A stretch of 64,000 nucleotides of DNA from assembly GCF_900313025.1 (NCBI RefSeq), contig NZ_OMPQ01000008.1, positions 458,482 to 522,481 on the forward strand, read 5' to 3'. The stretch's first letter is position 1; each line of letters opens with the position of its first letter. A program made the position numbers and the translations under genes. The DNA comes from Pseudophaeobacter sp. EL27 (GTDB lineage Bacteria; Pseudomonadota; Alphaproteobacteria; Rhodobacterales; Rhodobacteraceae). The notes beneath the pieces are model-generated. The model was not told the DNA's origin, ran no database searches, and worked only from the letters and a program-made list of their open reading frames with translations. Below are positions 26,668 to 36,121 of this stretch, piece after piece.

Positions 26668-29022
26668 TTACCGGTCGTCGCCGCCGCCTTCGTTCACGTC
26701 GAGCAGATCTTCATCAATGGCCGCCTGCACCGCCCCTGCCACGGCCTCTTTCTTCTGCTGCGGCATATCCTCCGCCTGATCTTCGGCCAGTCGCACGGTG
26801 ACTTCGCGATGAGCAAACTTGATGCCTTCGCGGGCAAACAATTCGCGAATATCCTGATAGACCCGCTTGCGGACCAGCCATTGATCGCCCGGCTTGGTCA
26901 TGAATTTGACCCGGATAATCATCGCCGAGTCCTGCATTTCAATGACCCCCTGCGACTTCAGGGGCTGCATGAAACTCTCGCCAATGACCGGATCGCTCAG
27001 CAGGCTCTGACCCAGTTTCTTGATCAGCTTGCGCACCTTTTCGACATCCGTGTCATAGGTCACCCGCAGCGGCAGTTTCATCATCACCCAATCGCGCGAA
27101 TAATTGGTCAGCACCTTGATTTCGCCAAAGGGAATGGTGTGCAACGCGCCCAGATGATGGCGCAGCTGAAAGGAGCGCACCGAGATCTTTTCAACCGTGC
27201 CTTTGACATCGCCGATATCGATGTATTCCCCCTTGCGAAAGGCATCGTCCAACAGGAAAAACGCCCCCGAAAAGATATCCCGCACCAGGGTCTGCGAGCC
27301 AAAGCCGACAGCCAGGCCAACCACACCAGCACCGGCAAACAGCGGGCTGACATTCACTCCCAGCTCCAGCAGTACAATAAGCACGATCGACACCAGAACC
27401 ACGGCCAGGATAACACCGCGAAACAGCGGCAACAGGGTGGCAAGCCGACTGGCCCCACCATGGCCACCTTCATCGCCCAGTTCGGCCTCGGGCAGATCGC
27501 CGACCTCCTCGTCGATCTTGCTGTCGATCCAGATCCGTGAGGTGTGATAGATGATGTAGCCCAGGAACAGGATGACAACCACATCAATGCCCCGCTCGGC
27601 GGCCGTGGTCTCCATCCAGTTGGCTTCTGGCGTCCAAACAATCACCAGCGCATAGGCGCCAACCAAAAACGCAAGGATCCCAGCAACCCGGCGTGCCAGA
27701 TCCTCAAAGGTCGAGAGCTGGTACCCCTGCCGAAGGGACATGGACTTGATCTCATCCTCAGAGATTTCACCAGTAACACCATCCTCGCCAGGCTCGCCAA
27801 GGTCCGCCCCGGGCTCAGGCTCCAGAACCTCTGGCAAGCGACGGCGGTAGCTATAGGCTTCAATGCCGTAATTGATCACGCCGTAAACCACCAGGATTGA
27901 GGTCAGCACCATATAGGTTCCCGCCATCAGCGGCACCGACATATCGCGCTCCAACACCAGGTCAAAGGCCAGCTCTAGCCAGCCAAAGAGGATATAGACC
28001 GCCACTGTCGGCGCCCAGACCATCGACAGAACCTTAAGCAACCAAGAGCAGTCTTCCTTGGGGCGTCCTGCCCGAATGGCATGGGTAATGGCGCGCGCAT
28101 TAAGCGCCAGCAAAATCAGACTACCCAGCGCTCCAACCAGAGCCAGCAGCCCGTAGACCAGCGCATAGACGTTGTAATTGAGCCCAAAATCACCGACCCA
28201 GGTGGCAAAGATCAGCGAAAAGATGTCATAGGTCGCCAGCAAAGATGCCGAATAATAAAGTCGTTTGGCATCGCGATCCGAAAACACCGGCATACGATAC
28301 TGGCGAAGATAGGGCGACAGCACCATCCGCCACAGGTCAGAGACCACGCTGGCCACAAAGAAGGCGGTATAGATGGCGGTCACAGTAAATTCGATGGAGC
28401 TATCCCCTGACGCCCCAAAAATCAGAAAGGATAGCAACAGGGCAAAAACCATCGAAAAGATGGTTCCCAGAACCCCCATGAAGAAACGATAGACCAGGAA
28501 AGGCATCTTCTCGTAGTAGCCTTCCGGATCCGCCTTGATCCGGGCCACCACATAGCGTTTGGCGAACCGCTTGCCGTAGATCTCGACCGAGAGCCAGCGC
28601 CCGATAAACAGGAACAACAGGCTCCAGCCAAAGACCTCGACATAGGTCATGATCCGCCCATCTGGGCTGGTCTGACGCAGGACGTATTTCATCTCAAAGA
28701 TCGAATAGGGCAATGCCTGCAACCGGCTTCTCAGCTCCTGACGGAAGGACTGAAACTCCGACTGCGCCTTCATCAGCGTTGAATGCCCCTCCATCGGCGA
28801 GGTCTCAGCACTTTGCGGGGTAGCCGCTGCCCCAGTGACAGCGCCACTGCCATCAACAATAATCACCCCCAACCCGCTTTCGGCCGCCAGCTCTACTGCA
28901 CGTGCAACCGGATCGGAGGTCTCTTCCGCAGCCTCCTGAGCAACCCCCGCAGTGGGTATCATCAGGGTAGTGAAAAGCAACAGCAGACTAAAACAAAGAA
29001 ACTGGCAAAGACGATGGATCAT
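26668..29022 (-). CDS. Large mechanosensitive ion channel of the MscS family
   Basis: A 784-residue membrane protein. It begins with a signal peptide (LCFSLLLLFTTLMIPTAGVAQ), then a periplasmic segment, roughly ten hydrophobic helices, an acidic cytoplasmic linker (~residues 400-440) and a C-terminal MscS domain. The MscS core is clear: GAGVVGLAVGFGSQTLVRD is the pore helix, followed by FRKGEYIDIGDVKGTVEKI and the beta domain. These channels release solutes under hypo-osmotic stress; large members with extra helices resemble E. coli MscK or YnaI in layout. ATG 29022 is chosen for the signal peptide. It diverges from the glycosyltransferase operon. Confidence 0.92.
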   Translation of the reverse strand: MIHRLCQFLCFSLLLLFTTLMIPTAGVAQEAAEETSDPVARAVELAAESGLGVIIVDGSGAVTGAAATPQSAETSPMEGHSTLMKAQSEFQSFRQELRSRLQALPYSIFEMKYVLRQTSPDGRIMTYVEVFGWSLLFLFIGRWLSVEIYGKRFAKRYVVARIKADPEGYYEKMPFLVYRFFMGVLGTIFSMVFALLLSFLIFGASGDSSIEFTVTAIYTAFFVASVVSDLWRMVLSPYLRQYRMPVFSDRDAKRLYYSASLLATYDIFSLIFATWVGDFGLNYNVYALVYGLLALVGALGSLILLALNARAITHAIRAGRPKEDCSWLLKVLSMVWAPTVAVYILFGWLELAFDLVLERDMSVPLMAGTYMVLTSILVVYGVINYGIEAYSYRRRLPEVLEPEPGADLGEPGEDGVTGEISEDEIKSMSLRQGYQLSTFEDLARRVAGILAFLVGAYALVIVWTPEANWMETTAAERGIDVVVILFLGYIIYHTSRIWIDSKIDEEVGDLPEAELGDEGGHGGASRLATLLPLFRGVILAVVLVSIVLIVLLELGVNVSPLFAGAGVVGLAVGFGSQTLVRDIFSGAFFLLDDAFRKGEYIDIGDVKGTVEKISVRSFQLRHHLGALHTIPFGEIKVLTNYSRDWVMMKLPLRVTYDTDVEKVRKLIKKLGQSLLSDPVIGESFMQPLKSQGVIEMQDSAMIIRVKFMTKPGDQWLVRKRVYQDIRELFAREGIKFAHREVTVRLAEDQAEDMPQQKKEAVAGAVQAAIDEDLLDVNEGGGDDR

Positions 29023-29365
29023 AACTGACGGGCTCCAGACAAAAGCCATTTCACGGTAGCGACAAAATCAGATATTCGCAATTGAACACATGCGGTTCAC
29101 GCGGGGAGATTTTACAAACCGAAAAGAAAGCGCCTCTCCCCACACACCCAAGACCTCGTCTTCTCCGCCGAGCCCAACCTAAAACACCAAGCCCGTGACT
29201 CGGTCTTCCGCTGCGCTCTTCCCTAAGAGAAACGCCAATCAGGGGATAAGATCTGTCTCCTCACTGCCATATCCCTCAAATTTGGGTGTTTGAAAGGTTA
29301 ACCCTCTTGATTTCGGCACTTTCCTATTGCACCACCCAATCTGTAGTACATCTGCAGGCTAGCCC
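29023..29365. other. 343-base intergenic region upstream of the glycosyltransferase operon
   Basis: This A/T-richer gap lies between the divergent channel gene and the seven-gene glycan operon and must carry promoters for both. I see no convincing operator, RNA gene or small ORF in it; the ribosome site ahead of the first glycosyltransferase is weak. Confidence 0.5.
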
Positions 29366-30592
29366 ATGACTTCGACCACAGAGACCTCTCGCGAGCAGAC
29401 CCAAACTAAACGCGGCCCTCGGGTAATGCTGTACAGTCATGACACATTCGGGCTGGGGCACCTGCGCCGCTCCCGTGCCTTGGCGGGTGCAATCACCGCC
29501 GCCGACCCCTCAGCTTCCGCTTTGATCCTGACCGGGTCGCCAGTGGCGGGTCGGTTTGCCTTTCCAACCCGTGTAGACCACATGCGCCTGCCTGGGGTGA
29601 TCAAACGCTCTGACGGCAGCTACGCCTCGCGTACCATGGGCATGAGCATCGAGGAAACCACAGAACTGCGCAGCGGCCTGATCCGCTCCATGGCCGAGCA
29701 ATATGACCCCGATGTGCTGATCGTCGACAAAGAGCCCACCGGCTTTAGAGGTGAGCTGCTGTCAACGCTGAAACTGCTGGCCGAACAGCAACGAACCAAA
29801 CTGGTTCTGGGCCTGCGCGATGTGCTGGACGAGCCCGAGGTGCTAGCGGCCGAATGGGCCCGTAAAGAGGCCGTTGAGGCCACCGAGAGTTTCTACGACG
29901 AGATTTGGGTCTATGGGTTGGCATCAATCTATGACCCGGCCCAGGGGCTTGCACTGAGCCCGGCCACCCAGCAGCGCATGCACTGGACCGGCTATCTGCG
30001 GCGCGATCTGGGCGTCTGGGATGACCCGCCAGAGCAGCCCTATGTGCTGATCACCCCCGGCGGTGGTGGCGATGGCGCCATGATGGTGGATCTGGTGCTG
30101 TCCGCCTATGAGCAGAATCCCGAACTGTCGCCACGCGCAGTACTGGTCTACGGCCCCTTCCTGTCGGGTGAGACCCGTGAAGCCTTTGAAACCCGCGTTG
30201 CGGCGCTTGACGGGCGTGTCACCGCTGTGGGCTTTGAATCCCGTATCGAGACCCTGTTCTCCGGCGCCCAAGGGGTTGTTTGCATGGGTGGCTATAACAC
30301 CTTCTGCGAGGTGCTCTCCTTTGACAAACCTGCGGTCATCGTGCCTCGAACAACGCCACGGCTGGAACAATGGATCCGCGCCAGTCGGGCTGAAGAGTTA
30401 GGCCTGGTCGCCATGCTGGACGAAAAGCGCGATGGCTGGACCCCAAAGGCGATGAACAAAGCAATCAGCGCCCTGGCAGAGCAAAAGCCCCCCTCTGCAG
30501 CCTTCTCTGATGGATTGCTCGACGGGCTGGATTACGTCACCCGCCGCGTTGCCTCCCTGTTGCATGACCTGCCACGAAAGGCCGCTGAATGA
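29366..30592 (+). CDS. MurG-like glycosyltransferase (COG4671 type), first gene of glycan operon
   Basis: A 408-residue predicted GT-B glycosyltransferase. The N-terminal donor-fold start YSHDTFGLGHLRRSRALAGA resembles the GxGHxxR loop of MurG and relatives, and the C-terminal half has LITPGGGGDG and VVCMGGYNTFCEVLSFDKPAVIVP, the donor-binding region of GT28-like enzymes. No signal peptide or transmembrane helix is visible, so it is cytoplasmic or peripheral. Donor and acceptor are unknown. It is the first gene of a run in which each stop overlaps the next ATG by four bases. A paralogue lies at 33499-34647. Confidence 0.8.
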   Translation: MTSTTETSREQTQTKRGPRVMLYSHDTFGLGHLRRSRALAGAITAADPSASALILTGSPVAGRFAFPTRVDHMRLPGVIKRSDGSYASRTMGMSIEETTELRSGLIRSMAEQYDPDVLIVDKEPTGFRGELLSTLKLLAEQQRTKLVLGLRDVLDEPEVLAAEWARKEAVEATESFYDEIWVYGLASIYDPAQGLALSPATQQRMHWTGYLRRDLGVWDDPPEQPYVLITPGGGGDGAMMVDLVLSAYEQNPELSPRAVLVYGPFLSGETREAFETRVAALDGRVTAVGFESRIETLFSGAQGVVCMGGYNTFCEVLSFDKPAVIVPRTTPRLEQWIRASRAEELGLVAMLDEKRDGWTPKAMNKAISALAEQKPPSAAFSDGLLDGLDYVTRRVASLLHDLPRKAAE

Positions 30593-31833
30593 GCCAAGAT
30601 CATCCCCCTCTGGCGGTTCTGGTCAAGGGCTGGCCACGGCTCTCCGAGACTTTTATCGCCCAGGAGCTTGTCGCCCTGGAAGAAGCAGGACAGGCGTTCG
30701 AGATCTGGTCCCTGCGCCACCCCACCGATGTGAAACGTCACCCCCTGCATGACCGTTTGCAGGCCAAGGTGCGTTATTTGCCCGAATATCTGTATCAGGA
30801 ACCTGACCGCGTCTGGGCGGCCCGGGCTGCGGCGCAGGCTCTGCCCGGCTACGCAGAGGCCTATCGCATCTGGCGCGCCGATCTGGCGCGTGACCGCAGC
30901 CGCAACCGCATTCGCCGGTTTGGCCAGGCCTGCGTGCTGGCGGCGGAAATGCCGGATGAGGTGCTGGGTCTTTATGCGCATTTCCTGCACACCCCTTCCT
31001 CTGTGGCCCGCTACGCGGCCATCATGCGCGGACTGCCCTGGAGCTTTTCCGCCCATGCCAAGGATATCTGGACCTCGCCGGATTGGGAAATCTCCGAAAA
31101 ACTGTCCAGCCAGCATCACGGCGCCGCCTTTGGCGCCACCTGCACCGGCTTTGGCGCGCGACACCTGCAACAGATGTCCGACGATGCCAGCCGCATTGAC
31201 CTGATCTACCACGGCCTGGATCTGGCGCGCTTCCCCGAGCCTCCTGCCCGTGCATGGCGGACGCCATCTGATCCGCTTAAACTCATGTCCGTTGGCCGTC
31301 TGGTGGAGAAGAAGGGCTTTGACCGGCTGATCGCCGCTCTGGCCTTGCTGCCACAGGATCTGGAGTGGCACTGGACCCATATCGGCGGCGGCGGCCTCAA
31401 CGATCTGTTGCAGGACATGGCTGAGGACGCAGGCGTCGCCCAGCGCATCACCTGGCGTGGTGCCTGCGATCAGCCCGAGGTTATCGAGGCCATGCGCGCC
31501 TCTGATCTGTTTGTGCTGCCCAGCCGGATCGCAAAGGATGGCGATCGTGACGGTCTGCCCAATGTGCTGATGGAGGCAGCCTCGCAATTGCTGCCGATCC
31601 TGTCCACGCCGGTCTCTGCCATCCCTGAATTCATCGACAGCGGCACTCATGGCTTGCTCAGCAAGGATGACCCGCAGGATCTGGCCGAGGCCATCCTGTC
31701 TCTCGCCCGCACGCCAAAGATGGCACAAGGGATGGCTGAGGCGGCGCTGCTGCGGCTGCGACGCGACTTTGGCATGGATCCCGGCATTGCCCAGCTGGTT
31801 GCCCGACTGGATGCCATGCTGCAGGGCTCATGA
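30589..31833 (+). CDS. Glycosyltransferase family 4 protein
   Basis: A 414-residue GT-B enzyme. The N-terminal VKGWPRLSETFIAQELVALEE is the start seen in exopolysaccharide GT4 enzymes (EpsF/colanic-acid-type). The C-terminal domain has SVGRLVEKKGFDRLI, and DGLPNVLMEAASQLLPILST holds the E-x7-E-like donor site. It probably adds a hexose to a lipid- or glycan-linked acceptor, using a nucleotide sugar. Cytoplasmic, no membrane segment. Starts in ATGA with the preceding gene and ends in ATGA with the next. Confidence 0.85.
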   Translation: MSQDHPPLAVLVKGWPRLSETFIAQELVALEEAGQAFEIWSLRHPTDVKRHPLHDRLQAKVRYLPEYLYQEPDRVWAARAAAQALPGYAEAYRIWRADLARDRSRNRIRRFGQACVLAAEMPDEVLGLYAHFLHTPSSVARYAAIMRGLPWSFSAHAKDIWTSPDWEISEKLSSQHHGAAFGATCTGFGARHLQQMSDDASRIDLIYHGLDLARFPEPPARAWRTPSDPLKLMSVGRLVEKKGFDRLIAALALLPQDLEWHWTHIGGGGLNDLLQDMAEDAGVAQRITWRGACDQPEVIEAMRASDLFVLPSRIAKDGDRDGLPNVLMEAASQLLPILSTPVSAIPEFIDSGTHGLLSKDDPQDLAEAILSLARTPKMAQGMAEAALLRLRRDFGMDPGIAQLVARLDAMLQGS

Positions 31834-32918
31834 GCACCGCAGCCCCCAAACGGCTCGCCTTTTATGCGCCGATGAAATCGCCACGCCATCCCGTACCTTC
31901 GGGCGACCGGGAAATGGGGCGCAATCTGATCGATATCATTGCCGCCGCAGGCGCTGAGGTCGATCTGGTGACTGAACTGAAGATCTTTGACAAGATAGGC
32001 GACGCCGTCCTGCAAACCAGACTGCGCGACAAGGCCGCCCAGGAGGTCAGCCGACTTTGCGCCGAGATGCCCCCCGTGGATCTCTGGGTCACCTATCACA
32101 ACTACTACAAGGCACCGGATCTGATTGGCCCTCAGGTAGCACAGGCGCGGGGTATTCCCTATGTGCAGATCGAAAGCACCCGCGCGTCAAAGCGGCTCAC
32201 CGGGCCGTGGGCGGGCTTTGCCCAATCCGCCCATGACGCGGCTGATGCGTCCGCGGTGATCTTCTACCTCACCGCCAACGATCTGATCACGCTGGAACGC
32301 GACAAGCATGCACGTCAAACCCTGATCAACCTGCCGCCCTTTCTGCCCAGCGCCGCCCTGCCCGCTGCCAGCACATTGGACGGGCCGATGTTGAGCGTTG
32401 GCATGATGCGCCAAGGCGACAAGCTCGCCTCCTATCAGATCATCGCCGACAGCCTGGCCGGGTTGCAGGGCGACTGGCAGTTGCACATCGCCGGCGATGG
32501 CCCCGCCCGACCTGAGATCGAGGCCCTGATGGCGCCCTATGGCAATCGCGTCACCTTTCTGGGCCAGCTGTCGCGCCCTGAGCTGATCCGGGCCTATGAG
32601 CAGGCCAGCCTGTTCTTCTGGCCCGGCGTCAACGAGGCCTTTGGCATGGTCTATCTCGAAGCCCAAAGCCATGGGCTGCCCGTGGTGGCCCAGGACCGCC
32701 CCGGTATGCGGGACATTCTGGCGCCGGGGGAGTATCCCGACGTCTCGCTCGGCGCTGAAGCGCTGCGCGCAAGGCTGCAACTCTTGCTTTCCGCACCAGA
32801 CCTGGGGCAAAAACTCGGGTGTGAGGCCCGCAAGATGATCGCGCTAAACCATCTTGCCCCAGCCGCCAGCGCCCGTTTCTGGTCCGCTGTCACCCCCTTG
32901 TTTGAGGACAGCCGATGA
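31830..32918 (+). CDS. Glycosyltransferase family 4 protein
   Basis: A 362-residue GT4 enzyme. The first part starts LAFYAPMKSPRHPVPSGDREMGRNL, which fits the GT-B acceptor domain; the second has LHIAGDGPARPEIE and FFWPGVNEAFGMVYLEAQSHGLPVVA, containing the E-x7-E donor-binding pair. It differs from the neighbouring GT4 enough to expect a different linkage. Nothing indicates secretion. Overlaps both neighbours by four bases. Confidence 0.85.
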   Translation: MSTAAPKRLAFYAPMKSPRHPVPSGDREMGRNLIDIIAAAGAEVDLVTELKIFDKIGDAVLQTRLRDKAAQEVSRLCAEMPPVDLWVTYHNYYKAPDLIGPQVAQARGIPYVQIESTRASKRLTGPWAGFAQSAHDAADASAVIFYLTANDLITLERDKHARQTLINLPPFLPSAALPAASTLDGPMLSVGMMRQGDKLASYQIIADSLAGLQGDWQLHIAGDGPARPEIEALMAPYGNRVTFLGQLSRPELIRAYEQASLFFWPGVNEAFGMVYLEAQSHGLPVVAQDRPGMRDILAPGEYPDVSLGAEALRARLQLLLSAPDLGQKLGCEARKMIALNHLAPAASARFWSAVTPLFEDSR

Positions 32919-33502
32919 TCCGCCTTGCTCTTTTGCGCCACGGCCATACCGCCTGGAACCGCGCCGGTCAGATCCAGGGCCGCAGCGATATCCCGCTGGA
33001 TGACGCCGCCCGCGCCGAGCTGGCACAGTTTGCCCTCCCCAGCCCCTGGGATCAGGCTGCGCTTTGGTCCAGCCCATTGTCACGCGCTGTAGAGACTGCT
33101 GAACTGGTAACAGACTGCCCCCCCAAAACCGCGCCAAACCTGACAGAGATGTTTTGGGGCGACTGGGAAGGCAAGAAGGGCCTGGAGCTGAAGGCTGACC
33201 CGAACAGTGGGTTTTGCGATATCGAACACTGGGGCTGGGATTACCGCCCGCCCGGAGGCGAAACTCCGGCAGAGGTCTGGGCGCGGATCAAGCCCTGGTT
33301 GGCGGGCCTGAAGCGCGATAGCGTCGCAGTCTGCCATATCGGCATCATGCGAATGATCCTGGCACAGGCCTACGGTTGGAATTTTAACGGGCCTGCGCCG
33401 TTCCGGATCAAACGCAATCGACTGTTTGTTGTCGAGATCGACGGAGAGCACCTCACCCCATGGGCTGAGCCCGTGCGCCTGCTAAAAAGAACCACGCCAT
33501 GA
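32915..33502 (+). CDS. Histidine phosphatase superfamily protein
   Basis: A 195-residue branch-1 histidine phosphatase (phosphoglycerate-mutase fold). The phosphorylated histidine is His9 in LLRHGHTAWN; Arg8, WSSPLSRAVETA, the acid Glu78 in EMFWGDWEG and the second His141 in CHIGIMRM complete the site. It most likely removes phosphate from a small metabolite. In this operon a sugar-phosphate or glycosyl-phosphate intermediate is a sensible guess, by analogy to the phosphatase step in glucosylglycerate synthesis. Not alpha-ribazole phosphatase by context. Overlaps neighbours by four bases. Confidence 0.85.
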   Translation: MIRLALLRHGHTAWNRAGQIQGRSDIPLDDAARAELAQFALPSPWDQAALWSSPLSRAVETAELVTDCPPKTAPNLTEMFWGDWEGKKGLELKADPNSGFCDIEHWGWDYRPPGGETPAEVWARIKPWLAGLKRDSVAVCHIGIMRMILAQAYGWNFNGPAPFRIKRNRLFVVEIDGEHLTPWAEPVRLLKRTTP

Positions 33503-34647
33503 AGGTGATGATCGTCGTTACACATCTGTTAGGCACCGGCCATCTGTCGCGGGCGCTGACCCTGGGCCGTGCTTTTCAAACTGCTGGTGACAGGGTGCAA
33601 ATCGTCTCTGGCGGTTTCCCCGCGCCGCAGCTCGACACCGACGGCATTGAGCTGGTGCAACTGCCACCGCTGCGCTCGGACGGGGTGAATTTCACCCAGC
33701 TTCTGAATGCGCGCGACGATCTGGCCGATGCTGCCTATCACCAGCAGCGCCAGGCCATGTTGTGCCAGGCCTTGCACCAACAGCGCCCCGATGTGCTGAT
33801 CACCGAACTTTACCCCTTTGGCCGCCGCGCGCTGCGCCATGAGTTCCTCATCCTGCTGCAAGCCGCCAAGGCCCTGCCCCAGCCTCCAAAAATCCTGGCC
33901 TCGATCCGCGATATCCTGGCACCGCCCTCAAAGCCGGAAAAAGCGACGAAGGCAGATCAGGTGATTGCCGACTTCTACGACGGTGTTCTGGTGCATTCCG
34001 ACCCGCAGGCCACCCGGCTCGAGCTGAGCTGGCCAGTGTCTGACATGCTGGCGGACAAGTTGCATTACACCGGTTTTGTCGCGCCATCTCCGGCCGGACC
34101 TCATCCCAATGCCGAGGGCGAGGGGGAGATCCTGGTCAGCGCAGGCGGCGGCAGTGTTGGAGATGAAATCTACCACTGTGCGCTGGCAGCAGCGCAACAG
34201 ATGCCCGATTACCCCTGGCGCCTGCTGGTTGGCGGCAGCGATGCAGAGGCACGGATCGCACGGCTCTCCCAAATCCCTTCGCCTGCCAGAATTGAACCCA
34301 CCCGCCCCGATTTCCGTCAGATGCTCTCCCATGTGGCGGCCTCGGTCAGCATGTGCGGCTACAATACCGCGCTGGATCTGTTGCAGGCGGAGGCCCCGGC
34401 GGTGCTGATCCCCTTTGATGCCGGCAAAGAAGTCGAGCAGAGCCTGCGCGCCAAGAGCCTGACACCGCTGCCCGGATTTGAGGCAATACGCACCGCGGAC
34501 CTGACCCCAGAACGCCTGATTGAGGCAGTTAAAAAAGTTGTTGCCGCACCACGCCGTTCGGCCGCGCGGTTTCAGTTTGACGGCGCCCGACGCGCGGTTG
34601 AGATTGCCCATGATCTGGCCCAACCCCAGGCAGGAACACAGGTATGA
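33499..34647 (+). CDS. MurG-like glycosyltransferase (COG4671 type), paralogue of the first operon gene
   Basis: A 382-residue GT-B protein. It shares landmarks with the protein at 29366-30592: VVTHLLGTGHLSRALTLGRA at the start, a glycine-rich ILVSAGGGSVGDE, and VSMCGYNTALDLLQAEAPAVLIP in the donor domain. The two probably arose by duplication and may add the same sugar type at two positions. Cytoplasmic. Ends ATGA with the deacetylase. Confidence 0.78.
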   Translation: MKVMIVVTHLLGTGHLSRALTLGRAFQTAGDRVQIVSGGFPAPQLDTDGIELVQLPPLRSDGVNFTQLLNARDDLADAAYHQQRQAMLCQALHQQRPDVLITELYPFGRRALRHEFLILLQAAKALPQPPKILASIRDILAPPSKPEKATKADQVIADFYDGVLVHSDPQATRLELSWPVSDMLADKLHYTGFVAPSPAGPHPNAEGEGEILVSAGGGSVGDEIYHCALAAAQQMPDYPWRLLVGGSDAEARIARLSQIPSPARIEPTRPDFRQMLSHVAASVSMCGYNTALDLLQAEAPAVLIPFDAGKEVEQSLRAKSLTPLPGFEAIRTADLTPERLIEAVKKVVAAPRRSAARFQFDGARRAVEIAHDLAQPQAGTQV

Positions 34648-35420
34648 TTTCAGGCATGACCCCGGATTGGTCTCCGCTGGAGAAAGAACTGGCCAAATGG
34701 CAGGCCGAAGCGCGGCATCTGCCCCTGTGGTGGCGCGACGATGATGCCATTGCACCGACAGCCCAATTGGATCAGCTCAGCGCCTTGGCGCAGAAACTGG
34801 CGCTGCCGGTACATCTGGCGGTGATCCCTGCCACCGCGGAGCCTGAGCTGGCGCTCTATGTGGCAGATCACCCAGAGCTGATCCCCGTCATCCATGGCTG
34901 GGCGCATAAGAACCGGGCCACCAAGGGGCAAAAGAAATGCGAATTTCCCGAGCAACGGCCAAAACAGGAGTCATTGGACGATATGCAGCAGGGGCTGGCC
35001 CGTTTGCAAAAGCTGTTTGGGCCCCGGCTGGTGCCCCTGTTTGTGCCGCCCTGGAACCGTATCTCACTAGAATTGCTCCCTGCGCTCCCCGATCTCGGTT
35101 TTGCTGCTCTGTCGACCTTTACCCCGCGCAAAGCCCCATTGGCGGCGCCGGGGCTGGCGCAGATCAATACTCACCTGGACCCCATTGACTGGAAGCAAAC
35201 CCGGTCTTTGGTTGCGCCTGAACGCCTGATCGCACAGGTCTGCGAACAATTGCGGTCGCGTCGCAAGGGGGCTGCCGATAACACCGAGCCCTATGGTATC
35301 CTCACCCATCATCTGGTGCATGACGCGGAAATCTGGGGTTTCACCGAGGCGCTGATCATGCGCCTGATGATGGGGCCAGGACGGGTCTGGAAATTTGACA
35401 ACAAGGACGATCTGAGATGA
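34644..35420 (+). CDS. Polysaccharide deacetylase (NodB-like) family protein
   Basis: A 258-residue protein with a NodB-type active site: the metal-binding aspartates in RDDDA (Asp32-34), HGWAH (His84, His88) and PPWNR (135-139). This replaces the usual TFDDG/HSxxH/RxPxxP motifs in recognisable form. Such enzymes remove N- or O-acetyl groups from sugars. It has no signal peptide, so a cytoplasmic lipid- or nucleotide-linked sugar is a more likely substrate than an exported polymer. It could deacetylate a GlcNAc residue added by a neighbouring glycosyltransferase; inference. Confidence 0.82.
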   Translation: MISGMTPDWSPLEKELAKWQAEARHLPLWWRDDDAIAPTAQLDQLSALAQKLALPVHLAVIPATAEPELALYVADHPELIPVIHGWAHKNRATKGQKKCEFPEQRPKQESLDDMQQGLARLQKLFGPRLVPLFVPPWNRISLELLPALPDLGFAALSTFTPRKAPLAAPGLAQINTHLDPIDWKQTRSLVAPERLIAQVCEQLRSRRKGAADNTEPYGILTHHLVHDAEIWGFTEALIMRLMMGPGRVWKFDNKDDLR

Positions 35421-35893
35421 GCCGATTGGATTCGATGCTGCGCCGTTTTACCGCCCAACGAGATGGGTTGAACTGGGCCGCCGCTGAAATTGCCAGGGTT
35501 GCAGGCGATGTGCTGGATATGGGTCTGGGCAATGGCCGCACCTACGACCACCTGCGCGAGACCCTGCCCGACCGCCGCGTCTGGGTCATCGACCGGGTCC
35601 TTCAATGCCACCCCTCCTGTGTGCCTCCCAAAGAGGATTTCCTGCAAGGCGAGGCAGTTCCGATGTTGGAGCGCCTCAGAGCCGAAGGACACAAGATCGT
35701 TATGGCCCATTACGATTTTGGCTTTGGTGTCAAAGAACAGGACGTGGCAGAAGCCGCCGCCATGTCACCGGTGATCGCATCCGTTATGGCCAAGGGCGGC
35801 ATCGTGGTTTCAGGCCAGCCACTGATCGGATTTGAGGAACTCAAAGGCCCCGAAGGCATCCCAGAAGGGCGCTACCTGTTCTACCGTGCCTGA
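35417..35893 (+). CDS. Small class I SAM-dependent methyltransferase-like protein, last gene of glycan operon
   Basis: A 158-residue protein with SAM motif I as LDMGLGNGRTYDHLRE, a following VIDRVL acidic strand end, and the C-terminal GGIVVSGQPL strand ending in RYLFYRA. It is homologous to the protein encoded at 18470-18964, sharing GLGNGRTY and the overall strand order. It may methylate the glycan product, which would fit the operon, but the family has no confirmed substrate known to me. A lower-GC stretch follows. Confidence 0.75.
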   Translation: MSRLDSMLRRFTAQRDGLNWAAAEIARVAGDVLDMGLGNGRTYDHLRETLPDRRVWVIDRVLQCHPSCVPPKEDFLQGEAVPMLERLRAEGHKIVMAHYDFGFGVKEQDVAEAAAMSPVIASVMAKGGIVVSGQPLIGFEELKGPEGIPEGRYLFYRA

Positions 35894-36121
35894 GTTTCGC
35901 TGCGTCAGAATTTCGACCGGACCCTCATTTCCTGGATTTCATTCCCTGCAAGGCATCGAAACGATAGAGGCGCATATTCGAAATGTCGCTTTGCGGACAA
36001 ACCTGCCGTTTTCACCTGATGCTCCAATGGCTGCTGTAGTATCTCTCAAGTAGTCGAAATGGTCGCTTTAGTCTTGAAGTCGGGTATATTTGGTGTCTGA
36101 AATAATCGAGCATCCTATTGC

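Noticed and set aside
26608-27540. Plus-strand open frame of 310 codons at the end of the MscS gene
   Set aside because: Antisense to the MscS domain; His/Gln-rich composition without any motif.
30532-31728. Minus-strand open frame of 398 codons across the second glycosyltransferase
   Set aside because: Shadow of the GT4 gene at 30589-31833; no family features and no ribosome site found.
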